Shown here: positions 1-7,253 of the stretch, piece by piece
Layout of the letters: every line of letters starts with the position of its first letter
Position numbering within the stretch: the first letter of the stretch is position 1
Assembly: GCF_001279695.1 (NCBI RefSeq)
Contig: NZ_LGDD01000081.1
Location: 1-64,000 of the forward strand
DNA length: 64,000 nucleotides
Source: Streptomyces sp. WM6378
Lineage (GTDB): Bacteria > Actinomycetota > Actinomycetes > Streptomycetales > Streptomycetaceae
Reading direction: 5' to 3'
Made by a program: the position numbers and the translations under genes
The notes under the pieces: generated by a model
Seen by the model: only the letters and a program-made list of their open reading frames with translations
What the model was told of the DNA's origin: nothing
Databases searched by the model: none

Positions 1-351
1 GGCGTGGACTTCGTGGAAGCCGCCGGTGCGGTAGTGGACGGCCCATGCCGAGGCCCTGAGGGGGGTCTCGGGGCCGGCGCCGGTGAGGGTGAGCGCGGCC
101 TGGCGGATCCAGGTGTTCAGGGAGTCGATGGCGGGGAGCTGCCAGGTCAGGATGTCGGGGGCCGACTTGCAGGCGGCGGCTACACCGAGGGAGCGCGAGG
201 TGTCGGTGTGCTCGCGGGTGAGGATCTCCTCGGCCAGGGCGTCGGTGTCGGGTCCCGTGGGGGTGGTGCGCTGGTAGATCCGAGTGGGCCACAGGTCCCG
301 GCGGGCGCCGAGGACCGTCCAGCTGCCGGCGGTCGGCGCGGGGGCGGTCAT
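1..351 (-). CDS. 2OG-Fe(II) oxygenase, N-terminal part (cut by window edge)
   Basis: The gene starts at 351 (ATG overlapping the TGA of the methyltransferase upstream on this strand) and runs off the left edge, leaving 117 residues. The visible part aligns by eye with the complete oxygenase at 5147-5761: both have an LW-x-T/P-x-x-Y opening (DLWPTRIYQR versus ALWGTPLYTR), a block ending in W-x-x-PAID-x-L (LTWQLPAIDSLNTWI versus LRWEHPAIDQLRRWI) and an A-W-A-V-x-Y-R block. In such enzymes the His/Asp iron ligands follow that last block, so they lie outside the window. It would hydroxylate a peptide or small substrate with iron and 2-oxoglutarate. It forms a coupled minus-strand operon with the methyltransferase and the 106-residue protein. 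Family assignment rests on the paralogue. Confidence 0.72.
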   Translation of the reverse strand, partial: MTAPAPTAGSWTVLGARRDLWPTRIYQRTTPTGPDTDALAEEILTREHTDTSRSLGVAAACKSAPDILTWQLPAIDSLNTWIRQAALTLTGAGPETPLRASAWAVHYRTGGFHEVHA

Positions 352-1103
352 GGGGTGCCTCCGGCGCAGGTGTAGACGGAGATGTGCTGGGTGGACGAAG
401 CGGTCAGGGGCGCCCGGTGCCAGTCGGCGTACCGGTGGGTGAGGTCGAGGCCGGCGGCCGTGGCCAGCAGGTCGAGTTCGGAGAGGTGGACGTAGCGCAT
501 GGCGACCGGCAGGAGCCGTATGCCGGTCTGGTCGAAGCGGATCTCCTGGAAGCTGATGGTCTGGGCGACGGGGTCGTGGGTGATCGCGGAAAGACTCAGG
601 TGGGTGTCGGCCAGGTCGCGGATGGCGAGCTGCTGGCGGCCGGCCAGGAGACCGGGGGCGCGCGGGATGGTCGCCTCGATGACGAAGTTGCCACCGGGCG
701 CGAGGGAACGGGCCACTTGCTGGAGGCAGGTGGCCTGGCGGGGCTGGGTCATCAGGAAGTAGAAGCTCGAGAAGGCGACGTAGACCAGCTCGTAGCGTTC
801 GCCACCGGTGTCGAGGTCGGCCATGTCCCCGGTGTGCGTGGTGACGGCCCGGTCGCCGCGGTGGCGGTGCAGCTCGTCGAGCATGGCCGGGGAGACGTCG
901 ACGCCGGTGACGGGGATGCCGCGGTCCGCGAGCGGAAGGGCGATGCGGCCGGTGCCGACCGCAAGTTCCAGCGCCCGGCCGCCGGTGCCGACCAGCGAGG
1001 CCAGGAAGTCGGCGGCCGGCCCAGGGTCGCGGCCGTGGTGCTCGTCGTTGTAGTGGGGCGCCCACTGGTCCCACAACTGCTGCTGTCGTCCTATCTCGTC
1101 CAC
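348..1103 (-). CDS. class I SAM-dependent methyltransferase
   Basis: A 251-residue Rossmann methyltransferase. Motif I is ELAVGTGRIALPLA (about residues 45-58), followed by the acidic post-I strand TGVDVSPAMLDEL and the motif II region DMADLDTGGERYELVYVAF. The N-terminal YNDEHHGRDPGPAADFL block is typical of the small-molecule Methyltransf_25 type. It lies 92 bp downstream of the 106-residue protein (1196-1516), and its stop overlaps the oxygenase start by ATGA, so the three genes should be co-transcribed. In this setting it probably methylates an intermediate or product of the YcaO-TfuA locus. The substrate cannot be read from the sequence. Confidence 0.85.
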   Translation of the reverse strand: MDEIGRQQQLWDQWAPHYNDEHHGRDPGPAADFLASLVGTGGRALELAVGTGRIALPLADRGIPVTGVDVSPAMLDELHRHRGDRAVTTHTGDMADLDTGGERYELVYVAFSSFYFLMTQPRQATCLQQVARSLAPGGNFVIEATIPRAPGLLAGRQQLAIRDLADTHLSLSAITHDPVAQTISFQEIRFDQTGIRLLPVAMRYVHLSELDLLATAAGLDLTHRYADWHRAPLTASSTQHISVYTCAGGTP

Positions 1104-1195
1104 ATGCCTCTCCCGTTCGCGCGCTCTCGTCTGGAGGCCGGGGCAGCGCCCGGGCCGGCGGCATGCGGCTGGCCCGGGCGCACCGCGGTGGCGGG

Positions 1196-1516
1196 TCAGC
1201 TGTCGGTGGTGGGCGCCTTGTCCGGGTCGAGGAAGATCTTGCTCGCCCGGACGGTGCCGGTGATCTCCTCGGTGCCGGTGAGCTCCTCGACGCCGCCGTC
1301 GGCTCCGGCGATGCCGCCGCGGGTCAGCTGGACGGTCACCTTGGCGCTGAGGGCCATGTCCTCCTGGACGGCGGCCTCGTGCATGGCGGCCGCGCCAACG
1401 AGGCCCTTGTTCACCAAGTCCATGACGTGGGCGACGTCGTCAGGGTTGAGCTCGATGCCGGCGATGTTCGCCCTCTCGGCGTCGGTGGTGTAGCGAGTCA
1501 CTGCGGGCTGGTCCAT
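1196..1516 (-). CDS. small acidic protein, candidate RiPP precursor or partner
   Basis: A 106-residue protein. The ATG at 1516 is preceded by an AGGGAGGCAGG ribosome site, which makes it a better start than the ORF's upstream ATG. The N-terminal two thirds (AERANIAGIELNPDDVAHVM, then MDLVNKGLVGAAAMHEAAVQ) reads as a helical leader. The C-terminal third is rich in Thr, Gly and Glu (TRGGIAGADGGVEELTGTEE) and ends in KAPTTDS. It has no Cys, so azoline formation on Cys is not possible, but YcaO-TfuA enzymes can thioamidate backbones and the HExxH and 2OG enzymes could hydroxylate side chains. It is divergent from the YcaO operon across a 226-bp promoter region and heads the minus-strand operon. 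I do not recognise a family. The precursor role is inferred only from size, position and lack of a catalytic domain. Confidence 0.6.
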   Translation of the reverse strand: MDQPAVTRYTTDAERANIAGIELNPDDVAHVMDLVNKGLVGAAAMHEAAVQEDMALSAKVTVQLTRGGIAGADGGVEELTGTEEITGTVRASKIFLDPDKAPTTDS

Positions 1517-1742
1517 TCCTGCCTCCCTGTCGGGGTGGGGTGGATCGCTGTGAACCGTAGGCCGCGCCCCGGGCAGCAGCACAGGCCCGCTTCCTCCAAC
1601 TACCGCCTCTTATACGCCCCTTTGCCGGGCTGACGTGCAATGGCACATCCCCGGTTGGACCTCCCGCCCCGCGCTCTGGGCGGGGGATGCTCGGCAGGTG
1701 CCCGGCCCGCCGGAGGGGCCGACCGAACCGGAAGGCGTGCTC

Positions 1743-2528
1743 ATGCCCGCAATCCGCACTGCTCCCCTGCCCCAGCTGATGGACAACGAAGCCGTCGAGC
1801 AGGTGCTCGGCGCCTTCTACCGGACCCCGCGCGCAGGCGGACTCGACCGCCTCGCGGGCGGCGGCGGCCCGTTCGGCTTCGACGTCACCGCCGCCTGCCG
1901 CGTCCACACCCTGGTCACCCTGTTCAGGTGCGACGGGATCGTCGAGAGCGGCTGCCACTTGGGGGACACCACCGAGTACCTCGCGCGCGCCTATCCTCAC
2001 CTGCCGGTGCGGGCCTGCGACCTGGATGGGCAGCGCGCCGGGTTCGCTCGGGCCCGCCTGGCCGGCCTCAGCAACGCGGTGGTCCGTCACGGCGACTCCG
2101 GCCGGCTGCTGCCCGCTCTCCTGTCCGGGCTGGAGCGGCCTCTGGTGTTCCTGGACGCCCACTGGGGCCCCGACTGGCCGCTGCGCGCCGAGCTGACCGC
2201 GCTGAAGGGCGTACGGGCGCTCGTCATCGTCGACGACTTCCGTATCGGTCACCCACGGTTCGGCTACGACACCTACGACGGAATGGTCTGCGGGCCGGAG
2301 CTCGTCGCGGACGCGCTGCCGGGGCTGGGGCGGATGTTCGTCGGCGACGTCGAGGCCGACTACCCGTTGCCGTGCCTGCAGACGGGCCGGCGCAGCGGCA
2401 GCGGGACTATCGTCCTCGGCCTCGACGACACCCCGCTCGCCGCGCACCCCTGGTTCGCCGAGGTTCCGTTGCGCCCCTGCCCGGTCCTGCCGTCGTGGGC
2501 CTCCGTTCCGGAGGTGAGGGGCCGGTGA
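1743..2528 (+). CDS. class I SAM-dependent methyltransferase-like protein
   Basis: A 261-residue protein; the ATG at 1743 follows a GGAAGG site. A nucleotide-binding core is visible: GIVESGCHLGDTTEYLAR (motif I-like, about residues 65-82), then VRACDLDGQRAGFARARL with the acidic D-L-D after strand 2, and RPLVFLDAHWGPDWPLRAEL, an F-L-D-A-H-W block found in some O-methyltransferases. It is the first gene of the plus-strand operon, and its TGA overlaps the GTG of the YcaO gene. A tailoring role on a peptide or a small side chain is likely. Motif I has ESGCHLG in place of the usual E-x-G-x-G-x-G, so activity is not certain. Confidence 0.72.
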   Translation: MPAIRTAPLPQLMDNEAVEQVLGAFYRTPRAGGLDRLAGGGGPFGFDVTAACRVHTLVTLFRCDGIVESGCHLGDTTEYLARAYPHLPVRACDLDGQRAGFARARLAGLSNAVVRHGDSGRLLPALLSGLERPLVFLDAHWGPDWPLRAELTALKGVRALVIVDDFRIGHPRFGYDTYDGMVCGPELVADALPGLGRMFVGDVEADYPLPCLQTGRRSGSGTIVLGLDDTPLAAHPWFAEVPLRPCPVLPSWASVPEVRGR

Positions 2529-3721
2529 CTGTGCTGAGCAGCAGCGTCCGCGAGGCCGCGGCGGCCGACAGCTGTGTGCGGGCGTGGCCGGTTGCGCGGC
2601 GCCTGGGCGTGAGCCGGGTCGCCGAGACCACTCACCTGGACCGCATCGGCATCCCGGTCTTCGCCGCGGTGCGTCCCGGCGCCGAGTTGGTGGTGGTGAC
2701 CGCCGGCAAGGGCCAGTACGCGGACGAGGCGAGGACGGGGGCGCTGATGGAGGCCGTCGAGCAGGCCGTCGCCGAGCGGTGCGCGGCCACCACGCCGCTG
2801 CGGTGGGCCTCGCCCCGTGCGATCGCCGGCGAGGGAAGGGTGCGGCTCGGCGCCTGGTGCCCGCGGCCGGAGATGAGGGTGGATGTCGACCAGGCGCTGC
2901 CCTGGATTACAGTCCCCCTCCTCGACGGGACGGGTGACCTTGCCGTTCCCGCCGAACTGGTGCTCACCCCGTGCCCGTCCGAGGCCACCACGTCCCTGTT
3001 CGGGTCCACGACCACCGGGCTCGCCTCCGGCAACAGCCATACGGAGGCCGTCCTCCACGGGCTGTGCGAGGTGCTGGAGCGCGACCTCACCTCGCTGATG
3101 GGCGTGGCCGACACCTCCGCCCTCATCGACCCCGACACCCTGCCGGCCGGGCCCGCCCATCTGTACGGACGGATCCGCGCGGCCGGACTCGGGGTGTGGC
3201 TGCGCTGGGTCCCGGCGTACGGCGGCCACTACATGGCCTGCCTGATCGACGATCCAGACCGGGCGCACCCGCTGTACTGCAACGGCGGCTACGGCTTCCA
3301 CCTGCTCCCCGAGATCGCTGCCGTCCGCGCGCTGACGGAGGCCGCGCAGTCCCGCCTGACCTACATCCAAGGCTCCCGGCACGACCTGCCCGACAGCTAC
3401 GCCGCCTTCGCCGCCATGGACCGCGGCGAGCGGGACGACTGGCGAAACCGCCTCCTTGCCCGGTACGGCGCACCCGCCCCAGCCGCGGCCTTCCCCACCG
3501 ACCGGGAGCGGCCCGGGCCCCCTTCCCCGCAGGGGCTGCTCGAGGAACTGCTCGCCGCGGTCGGGGCGGCGGGCCTTGGCCCGGTCGGGGTGCATACCTT
3601 CGCGCCGCTGGCCAAGCCCTTCCACGTCGTGCGCGTCGTGGTCGTCCGCGCCGAACACTTCACCGCCTACACCCGCCGGTTCGGCCGCCGTCTGGCCGCG
3701 CACGCCCGGGAGGGACTATGA
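2525..3721 (+). CDS. YcaO-domain protein (TfuA-associated)
   Basis: A 398-residue protein starting with GTG at 2525 inside the stop of the preceding gene. YcaO proteins use ATP to phosphorylate a peptide backbone amide, giving azolines, amidines or, with TfuA, thioamides. Visible hallmarks: STTTGLASGNSHTEAVLHG followed by LCEVLERDL (ATP/Mg-binding segment, about residues 160-188), GGYGFHLLPEIAAVRALTEA, and AQSRLTYIQGSRHDL (about 255-290). The C-terminus (PFHVVRVVVVRAEH) lacks the Pro-rich tail of azoline-forming YcaOs, which suits the TfuA-linked class. The gene overlaps tfuA by ATGA, so the pair is translationally coupled. No RRE or ocin-ThiF domain is fused, so substrate recognition must come from elsewhere. 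The family call is firm; the reaction is inferred. Confidence 0.93.
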   Translation: MTVLSSSVREAAAADSCVRAWPVARRLGVSRVAETTHLDRIGIPVFAAVRPGAELVVVTAGKGQYADEARTGALMEAVEQAVAERCAATTPLRWASPRAIAGEGRVRLGAWCPRPEMRVDVDQALPWITVPLLDGTGDLAVPAELVLTPCPSEATTSLFGSTTTGLASGNSHTEAVLHGLCEVLERDLTSLMGVADTSALIDPDTLPAGPAHLYGRIRAAGLGVWLRWVPAYGGHYMACLIDDPDRAHPLYCNGGYGFHLLPEIAAVRALTEAAQSRLTYIQGSRHDLPDSYAAFAAMDRGERDDWRNRLLARYGAPAPAAAFPTDRERPGPPSPQGLLEELLAAVGAAGLGPVGVHTFAPLAKPFHVVRVVVVRAEHFTAYTRRFGRRLAAHAREGL

Positions 3722-4470
3722 CCACACCACCACGCACGGGGGCACTGGAGTTGATGGTCGGGCCCACCGCGCACGATTTGCCCGCCCAGCTGCTGGCCCA
3801 GGAGGACATACGGGTCCACCCTCCGGCCCAGCGCGGCAGCATCGCCGCCCTCGTCGACAGCCTGCCGCCCGGCCGCATCGCGCTGGTCGACGGCCGGTAC
3901 GACGACGTGCCTGCCGTCGGCCACCGCGAGATCCTCGATGCTCTCGCGGCCGGATGGCAGGTGACTGGAGTCGGCTCCATCGGGGCGCTGCGCGCGGCCG
4001 AACTGGACGGCTTCGGGATGTCCGGCTACGGGCGCGTCTTCGCGCACCTGCTGGCCACCGCCGCCCCGGATGACGAGGTCGCCCTGCTGCACGGCCCCGC
4101 CCCCGACTACCGGCCGATCAGCGAGGCCCTCGTGGACCTGCGCGCCTTCGCCGAGCACCTGGTGCACGCCGGAGTGGTTGGCCAGGGTCACGCCCGTGCC
4201 GCGATCAACGCTCTGGCCGGCCGGTGGTTCGGCGACCGCTCGCTGCCCGCCTTCTTCGACGCCATCGCGAGCGCCGCCGGCCAGGGCTCGGCCGTCGCGG
4301 CCCGCACTCACCTGCCCCAGCTGCCCGCGATCCGTTGGAAGTCCGCTGACCTGCGCACCTACCTCACGGAGCGATCATGGACGCTGCAACCGTCATTACA
4401 CCGTTCGTGCCCACGTACTGCGGCGGCTGGCCCTTCCTCGATGACGGCTTCGACAGCCGGCGGCTGCTGA
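3718..4470 (+). CDS. TfuA-like protein
   Basis: A 250-residue protein with the TfuA core: VGPTAHDLPAQLLAQ near the N-terminus, VHPPAQRGSI, ALVDGRYDDVPAVGHREIL, and VGSIGALRAAELDGFGMSGY (about residues 80-100). TfuA partners YcaO in thioamide installation (known from McrA methylation-site systems in archaea and from thioamitides) and is thought to help deliver sulfur. It starts inside the stop codon of the ycaO gene. The reading frame runs 94 bp into the next gene; the last 30 or so residues (RSWTLQPSLH and onward) lack the composition of the rest, so the functional end is probably near the TYLTERSW segment. The overlap is either genuine or reflects a small lesion that removed an earlier stop. 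Confidence 0.9.
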   Translation: MTTPPRTGALELMVGPTAHDLPAQLLAQEDIRVHPPAQRGSIAALVDSLPPGRIALVDGRYDDVPAVGHREILDALAAGWQVTGVGSIGALRAAELDGFGMSGYGRVFAHLLATAAPDDEVALLHGPAPDYRPISEALVDLRAFAEHLVHAGVVGQGHARAAINALAGRWFGDRSLPAFFDAIASAAGQGSAVAARTHLPQLPAIRWKSADLRTYLTERSWTLQPSLHRSCPRTAAAGPSSMTASTAGGC

Positions 4471-5150
4471 CCGCTACGGCCGGCGTCCGGGTGGCCCGCC
4501 GCGACGGCACCCGCTCCTCCCCCGCGCCTCAGGACCTGACCGCCGTCCTGGCCCCCGCGGAAGCCGTGCGGATCCGGGCCCTGGACCTGCCCAAGGCCCT
4601 CCCCGGCGGCGCGCTCACCGCCGACCAGGCCCAGCAGGTCCACCAGACGGTGCGGCTCGTAGGCCGACTCGTCCCCCCGTGGGCCCCGCTGCTGTCCGCG
4701 CTGCCCTTGGTGTATCTGCCGATGCCGGCCGGGTGGGCCAGCATCAGCGCGTCCTGCTTCGCCTGGCCCCAGCACATCCTTCTCGCGACGGACGCGTTCG
4801 ACAGCCGGGCGATCCTCGCCGAGCAGGTCCTGCATGAGACGTTCCACCAATGGCTCTACCTGTGTGAGGAGCTCGCGGCCCTGCAGCACCCGGGCTGCGC
4901 CCACCGGATCACCCTGCCCTCCGGTACCGGCGGCCGCAGCCCCGCCGAGCTTCTCGGAGCCGCCCACGTCGCCTGCGGACTCGCCCGCCTGTGGCCGCTG
5001 CTCGACGTCCCCATGCCGGTACGCGACCAGCGCCTGGTACTCCTCTCCGCCTACCGGAGCGGCTGTCTGGCCCTGCTCGAAACCGCCCGGCCGTGCCTGA
5101 CCCAGCACGGCCACGCCCTCGCCGACCGGATCCTGGAGGTACCCGCATGA
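4377..5150 (+). CDS. HExxH-motif protein, putative peptide beta-hydroxylase
   Basis: A 257-residue protein containing EQVLHETFHQWLYLCEEL (HExxH at about residues 155-159). This motif in a protein of this size next to RiPP enzymes matches the HExxH peptide-modification family, now described as 2-oxoglutarate-dependent peptide beta-hydroxylases in which the HExxH histidines bind iron. It has no signal peptide or membrane segment, arguing against a secreted protease. The ATG at 4377 follows a GGAG and lies within the 3' end of tfuA; its own stop overlaps the next oxygenase by ATGA. With two 2OG oxygenases adjacent, the pathway would install several hydroxylations. A zinc peptidase removing a leader is the main alternative. 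Confidence 0.75.
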   Translation: MDAATVITPFVPTYCGGWPFLDDGFDSRRLLTATAGVRVARRDGTRSSPAPQDLTAVLAPAEAVRIRALDLPKALPGGALTADQAQQVHQTVRLVGRLVPPWAPLLSALPLVYLPMPAGWASISASCFAWPQHILLATDAFDSRAILAEQVLHETFHQWLYLCEELAALQHPGCAHRITLPSGTGGRSPAELLGAAHVACGLARLWPLLDVPMPVRDQRLVLLSAYRSGCLALLETARPCLTQHGHALADRILEVPA

Positions 5151-5761
5151 CCACCACCACGCCCCCGCCGACCAGCGAGGCTCTGTGGGGGACCCCGCTC
5201 TACACCCGAGCCGTCGACCCAGATCCCGCCGTCAACGAGGCGCTGCGTGAGCTGATTCTGGAGCGCACCCGCAGCGTGCCGAGTTCGGCCGTCGGCGTGC
5301 GGGACGCCGACAAGACGACCTCCGACGTGCTGCGCTGGGAGCACCCGGCCATCGACCAGCTTCGCCGATGGATCCTGGACGCCGCGTGTGCCATGAATGA
5401 CCACGTCGGCGCCGGGCGGAATGCGGCTGGCCAGGAGCAGGCGATGGTGGCCGAGGCATGGGCGGTCGTCTACCGTCCCGAGGGACTCCACCAGCTGCAC
5501 AGCCACCACGACGCTGCCTGGTCCGGCGTCTACTACGTCGCCACCGGCCGCATGACCGAGGGCACCGGCCTGTTGGAGTTCGTCGACCCCCGCCCGGGCG
5601 CCGCAGCCCGGGAACCCGCCCGCCTGCCCCTGTACAGGCTCACCCCGACCCCGGGAATGCTGGTCGCCTTCCCTGCCTGGCTGCGGCACTGGGTCACCCC
5701 ATACCAAGGCGATGCCCAGCGCATCGTCATCGCCTTCAACATCGCCTTCCGGCACGCCTGA
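5147..5761 (+). CDS. 2OG-Fe(II) oxygenase
   Basis: A 204-residue protein of the TIGR02466-like 2OG-Fe(II) oxygenase type. The double-stranded beta-helix elements are readable: AWAVVYRPEGLHQLHSHHD followed by AAWSGVYYV (candidate His/Asp iron ligands, about residues 105-125), GTGLLEFVDPRPGA, and FPAWLRHWVTPYQGDAQRIV, in which H and R are the usual distal iron ligand and 2OG-binding Arg. It ends with the common IAFNIAF strand. It overlaps the HExxH gene by ATGA. It is a paralogue of the edge gene at 1-351, which fits two hydroxylations by related enzymes. The substrate is presumably the RiPP peptide. Confidence 0.85.
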   Translation: MTTTTPPPTSEALWGTPLYTRAVDPDPAVNEALRELILERTRSVPSSAVGVRDADKTTSDVLRWEHPAIDQLRRWILDAACAMNDHVGAGRNAAGQEQAMVAEAWAVVYRPEGLHQLHSHHDAAWSGVYYVATGRMTEGTGLLEFVDPRPGAAAREPARLPLYRLTPTPGMLVAFPAWLRHWVTPYQGDAQRIVIAFNIAFRHA

Positions 5762-5794
5762 TGGACGGGCCGGTTCTGAGCAAGGAGCACCCCC

Positions 5795-6238
5795 GTGATC
5801 ACCTCCCTGTGGGAATCCCCCGTCCACACCGCACAGTTGGCCAGCGACGTACTTGCCCGAGTCGCCGCCGATTCCGGACTGCTGCCCAGCCTGCTTCCCA
5901 CCGGGCACCCGGGCCGTGACCTGACCTGGACCAGCCGGACCGAGCAGTGGAAAGGCGGATTCCACGCCGGTCTCCGCCACGGCACCGGAGCCTGGTGCGC
6001 GCTGATCGTCCTCGACGCCCGGACCAGCCACGCAGAAACCCTGTCCGGAGCGGTGGTGCTCCACGATCCACGAGCCGGCGCCGCCAACGTGGGGCTCCCC
6101 GGGCTGCCCTGGGGCCGTCCCCTGACCCTGACCACCCGCCCCGGCCTGCTCGCGGTCGTCCCCGGCTGGCTGGGCTGGCAGGTCGCGCCCGTCCGCGCCG
6201 ACGACGAGCGGACGGTGCTGACCGCCGACTCCGCATAG
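5795..6238 (+). CDS. degenerate oxygenase paralogue (pseudo-enzyme)
   Basis: A 147-residue protein; GTG at 5795 after AAGGAGC. It is shorter than, but aligns with, the oxygenase just upstream: an LWESPVHTAQL opening, VVLHDPRAGAANVGLPGLP against LEFVDPRPGAAAREPARLP, and LLAVVPGWLGWQVAPVRAD against MLVAFPAWLRHWVTPYQGD. The distal His of the active enzyme (LRHWV) is LGWQV here, and the H-x-H/D block before the first strand is not recognisable (FHAGLRHGTGAWCALIV). The fold therefore seems kept while iron-binding residues are lost. It could be a substrate-binding or regulatory partner of the two active oxygenases. It is last in the operon, with a 33-bp gap. Confidence 0.65.
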   Translation: MITSLWESPVHTAQLASDVLARVAADSGLLPSLLPTGHPGRDLTWTSRTEQWKGGFHAGLRHGTGAWCALIVLDARTSHAETLSGAVVLHDPRAGAANVGLPGLPWGRPLTLTTRPGLLAVVPGWLGWQVAPVRADDERTVLTADSA

Positions 6239-6252
6239 CCCGACGGCCCCGG

Positions 6253-7053
6253 TCACGCCACCAGTTCCCGCAGGTCGGCGGCGGCCTGCCACAGGTCCTC
6301 GAATCGGGAGGCCGCACGCCCGTTGTGATCCGGAGCCAGACAGGGCCTGCCATCGTCCCGCTCCCGGGCCACGAGCATGAGCCAGCCGCCCCCCAGGACA
6401 GCCACAGCAAACCCCGACGGTGCCAGGGCAGTTCGAAGCGCCGGCAGCACCCGTACCTCCACCGGCGCCTGAAGAAGCCGCCGGTACTGCTCCCGCATCA
6501 CCCCCGGCCCGACCACACCGGGGGCAAGTACCGTCTCACCCAGCAAGATCCGCACCGTTGCACGACCGGTCTGGAAGAAGCGCTGCTGGCGCAGTCCCAG
6601 CAGCCACAGGCGCCGGTCGGCCTCGACGCTGCTCACGGGCCCCAGCAGCTCACGGGCGTAGTGGCGGGTCCGCACCACCGCCGGGAGCACCTGCGGCATG
6701 TACACCGCGCGCAGCCCGGCGGCCTCCACCTCCAGATAGTCGCGGGAACTCGCATCGGCCACATCGGCGAAGGAGTGGTAGACGCTTCGCCCCAGAGCCT
6801 GCCGGGACCACTCCAAGAGCCGGTCCCGGTCCCGGCCGTGGATTCCGTAGAAGTCCACGAGACGGACAACGTCATCCCCCGCCGCCCGATGACGTCCCCG
6901 TTCGATCCGCGACAGCTTGGACGTGCTCACGAACAGGGCACCTGCGACCTGCTCCAGAGTCAGCCCCCTGACCATCCTGGCCAGTTCGAACTGCCGCCCC
7001 AGGAGGAGACGGGCGACCGTCGCACTCGGTCGGTCATCGTGGAGCACGGACAT
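6253..7053 (-). CDS. XRE-family regulator with DUF5753 sensor domain
   Basis: A 266-residue protein; the ATG at 7053 has a GGAGG site, so the longer ORF start is not needed. An N-terminal helix-turn-helix (LARMVRGLTLEQVAGALFVS, then TSKLSRIERGRHRA) is followed by the long DUF5753 domain typical of streptomycete regulators (QALGRSVYHSFADVADASSR, then the LRAVYMPQVLPAVVRTRHYA segment). These regulators usually act as ligand-responsive repressors or activators of adjacent genes. It converges on the RiPP operon (15 bp between stops) and is divergent from the next regulator across a 200-bp region with two inverted repeats. Target genes are unknown. Confidence 0.85.
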   Translation of the reverse strand: MSVLHDDRPSATVARLLLGRQFELARMVRGLTLEQVAGALFVSTSKLSRIERGRHRAAGDDVVRLVDFYGIHGRDRDRLLEWSRQALGRSVYHSFADVADASSRDYLEVEAAGLRAVYMPQVLPAVVRTRHYARELLGPVSSVEADRRLWLLGLRQQRFFQTGRATVRILLGETVLAPGVVGPGVMREQYRRLLQAPVEVRVLPALRTALAPSGFAVAVLGGGWLMLVARERDDGRPCLAPDHNGRAASRFEDLWQAAADLRELVA

Positions 7054-7108
7054 GGCGCCTCCGTCCCCTCGGCGGCAGCCCCCGGCCCGACGGCCAAGTG
7101 CTGTCCTG

Positions 7109-7140
7109 CCGCTAGAAGCGGCACCACACTGAAAGTGTGG
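7109..7140. promoter_or_regulatory. inverted repeats between divergent XRE regulators
   Basis: Two adjacent inverted repeats lie in the 7054-7253 divergent promoter: GCCGC-TAGAA-GCGGC, ending at about 7122, and CCACACT-GAA-AGTGTGG at 7124-7140. The second is a perfect 7-bp-arm palindrome with the geometry of an operator. They are likely binding sites for one or both flanking XRE proteins, but weak transcription-terminating hairpins cannot be excluded. Confidence 0.4.
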
Positions 7141-7253
7141 GAACCGATCCGGCCAAGGGAAGCAAACCCCTGCCAAGAACGGTGACGGAATGATGAACTG
7201 AGCACACTCACGGTTCACTCACGCGCTCAACCGGCAGCCGGGGCGAGGCTTTG

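Noticed and set aside
1640..3721. A plus-strand ORF beginning at 1640 that runs through the whole YcaO gene
   Set aside because: Its first part is Arg/Pro-rich in the wrong frame, the shadow of the methyltransferase. The real YcaO start is GTG 2525 in the same frame.
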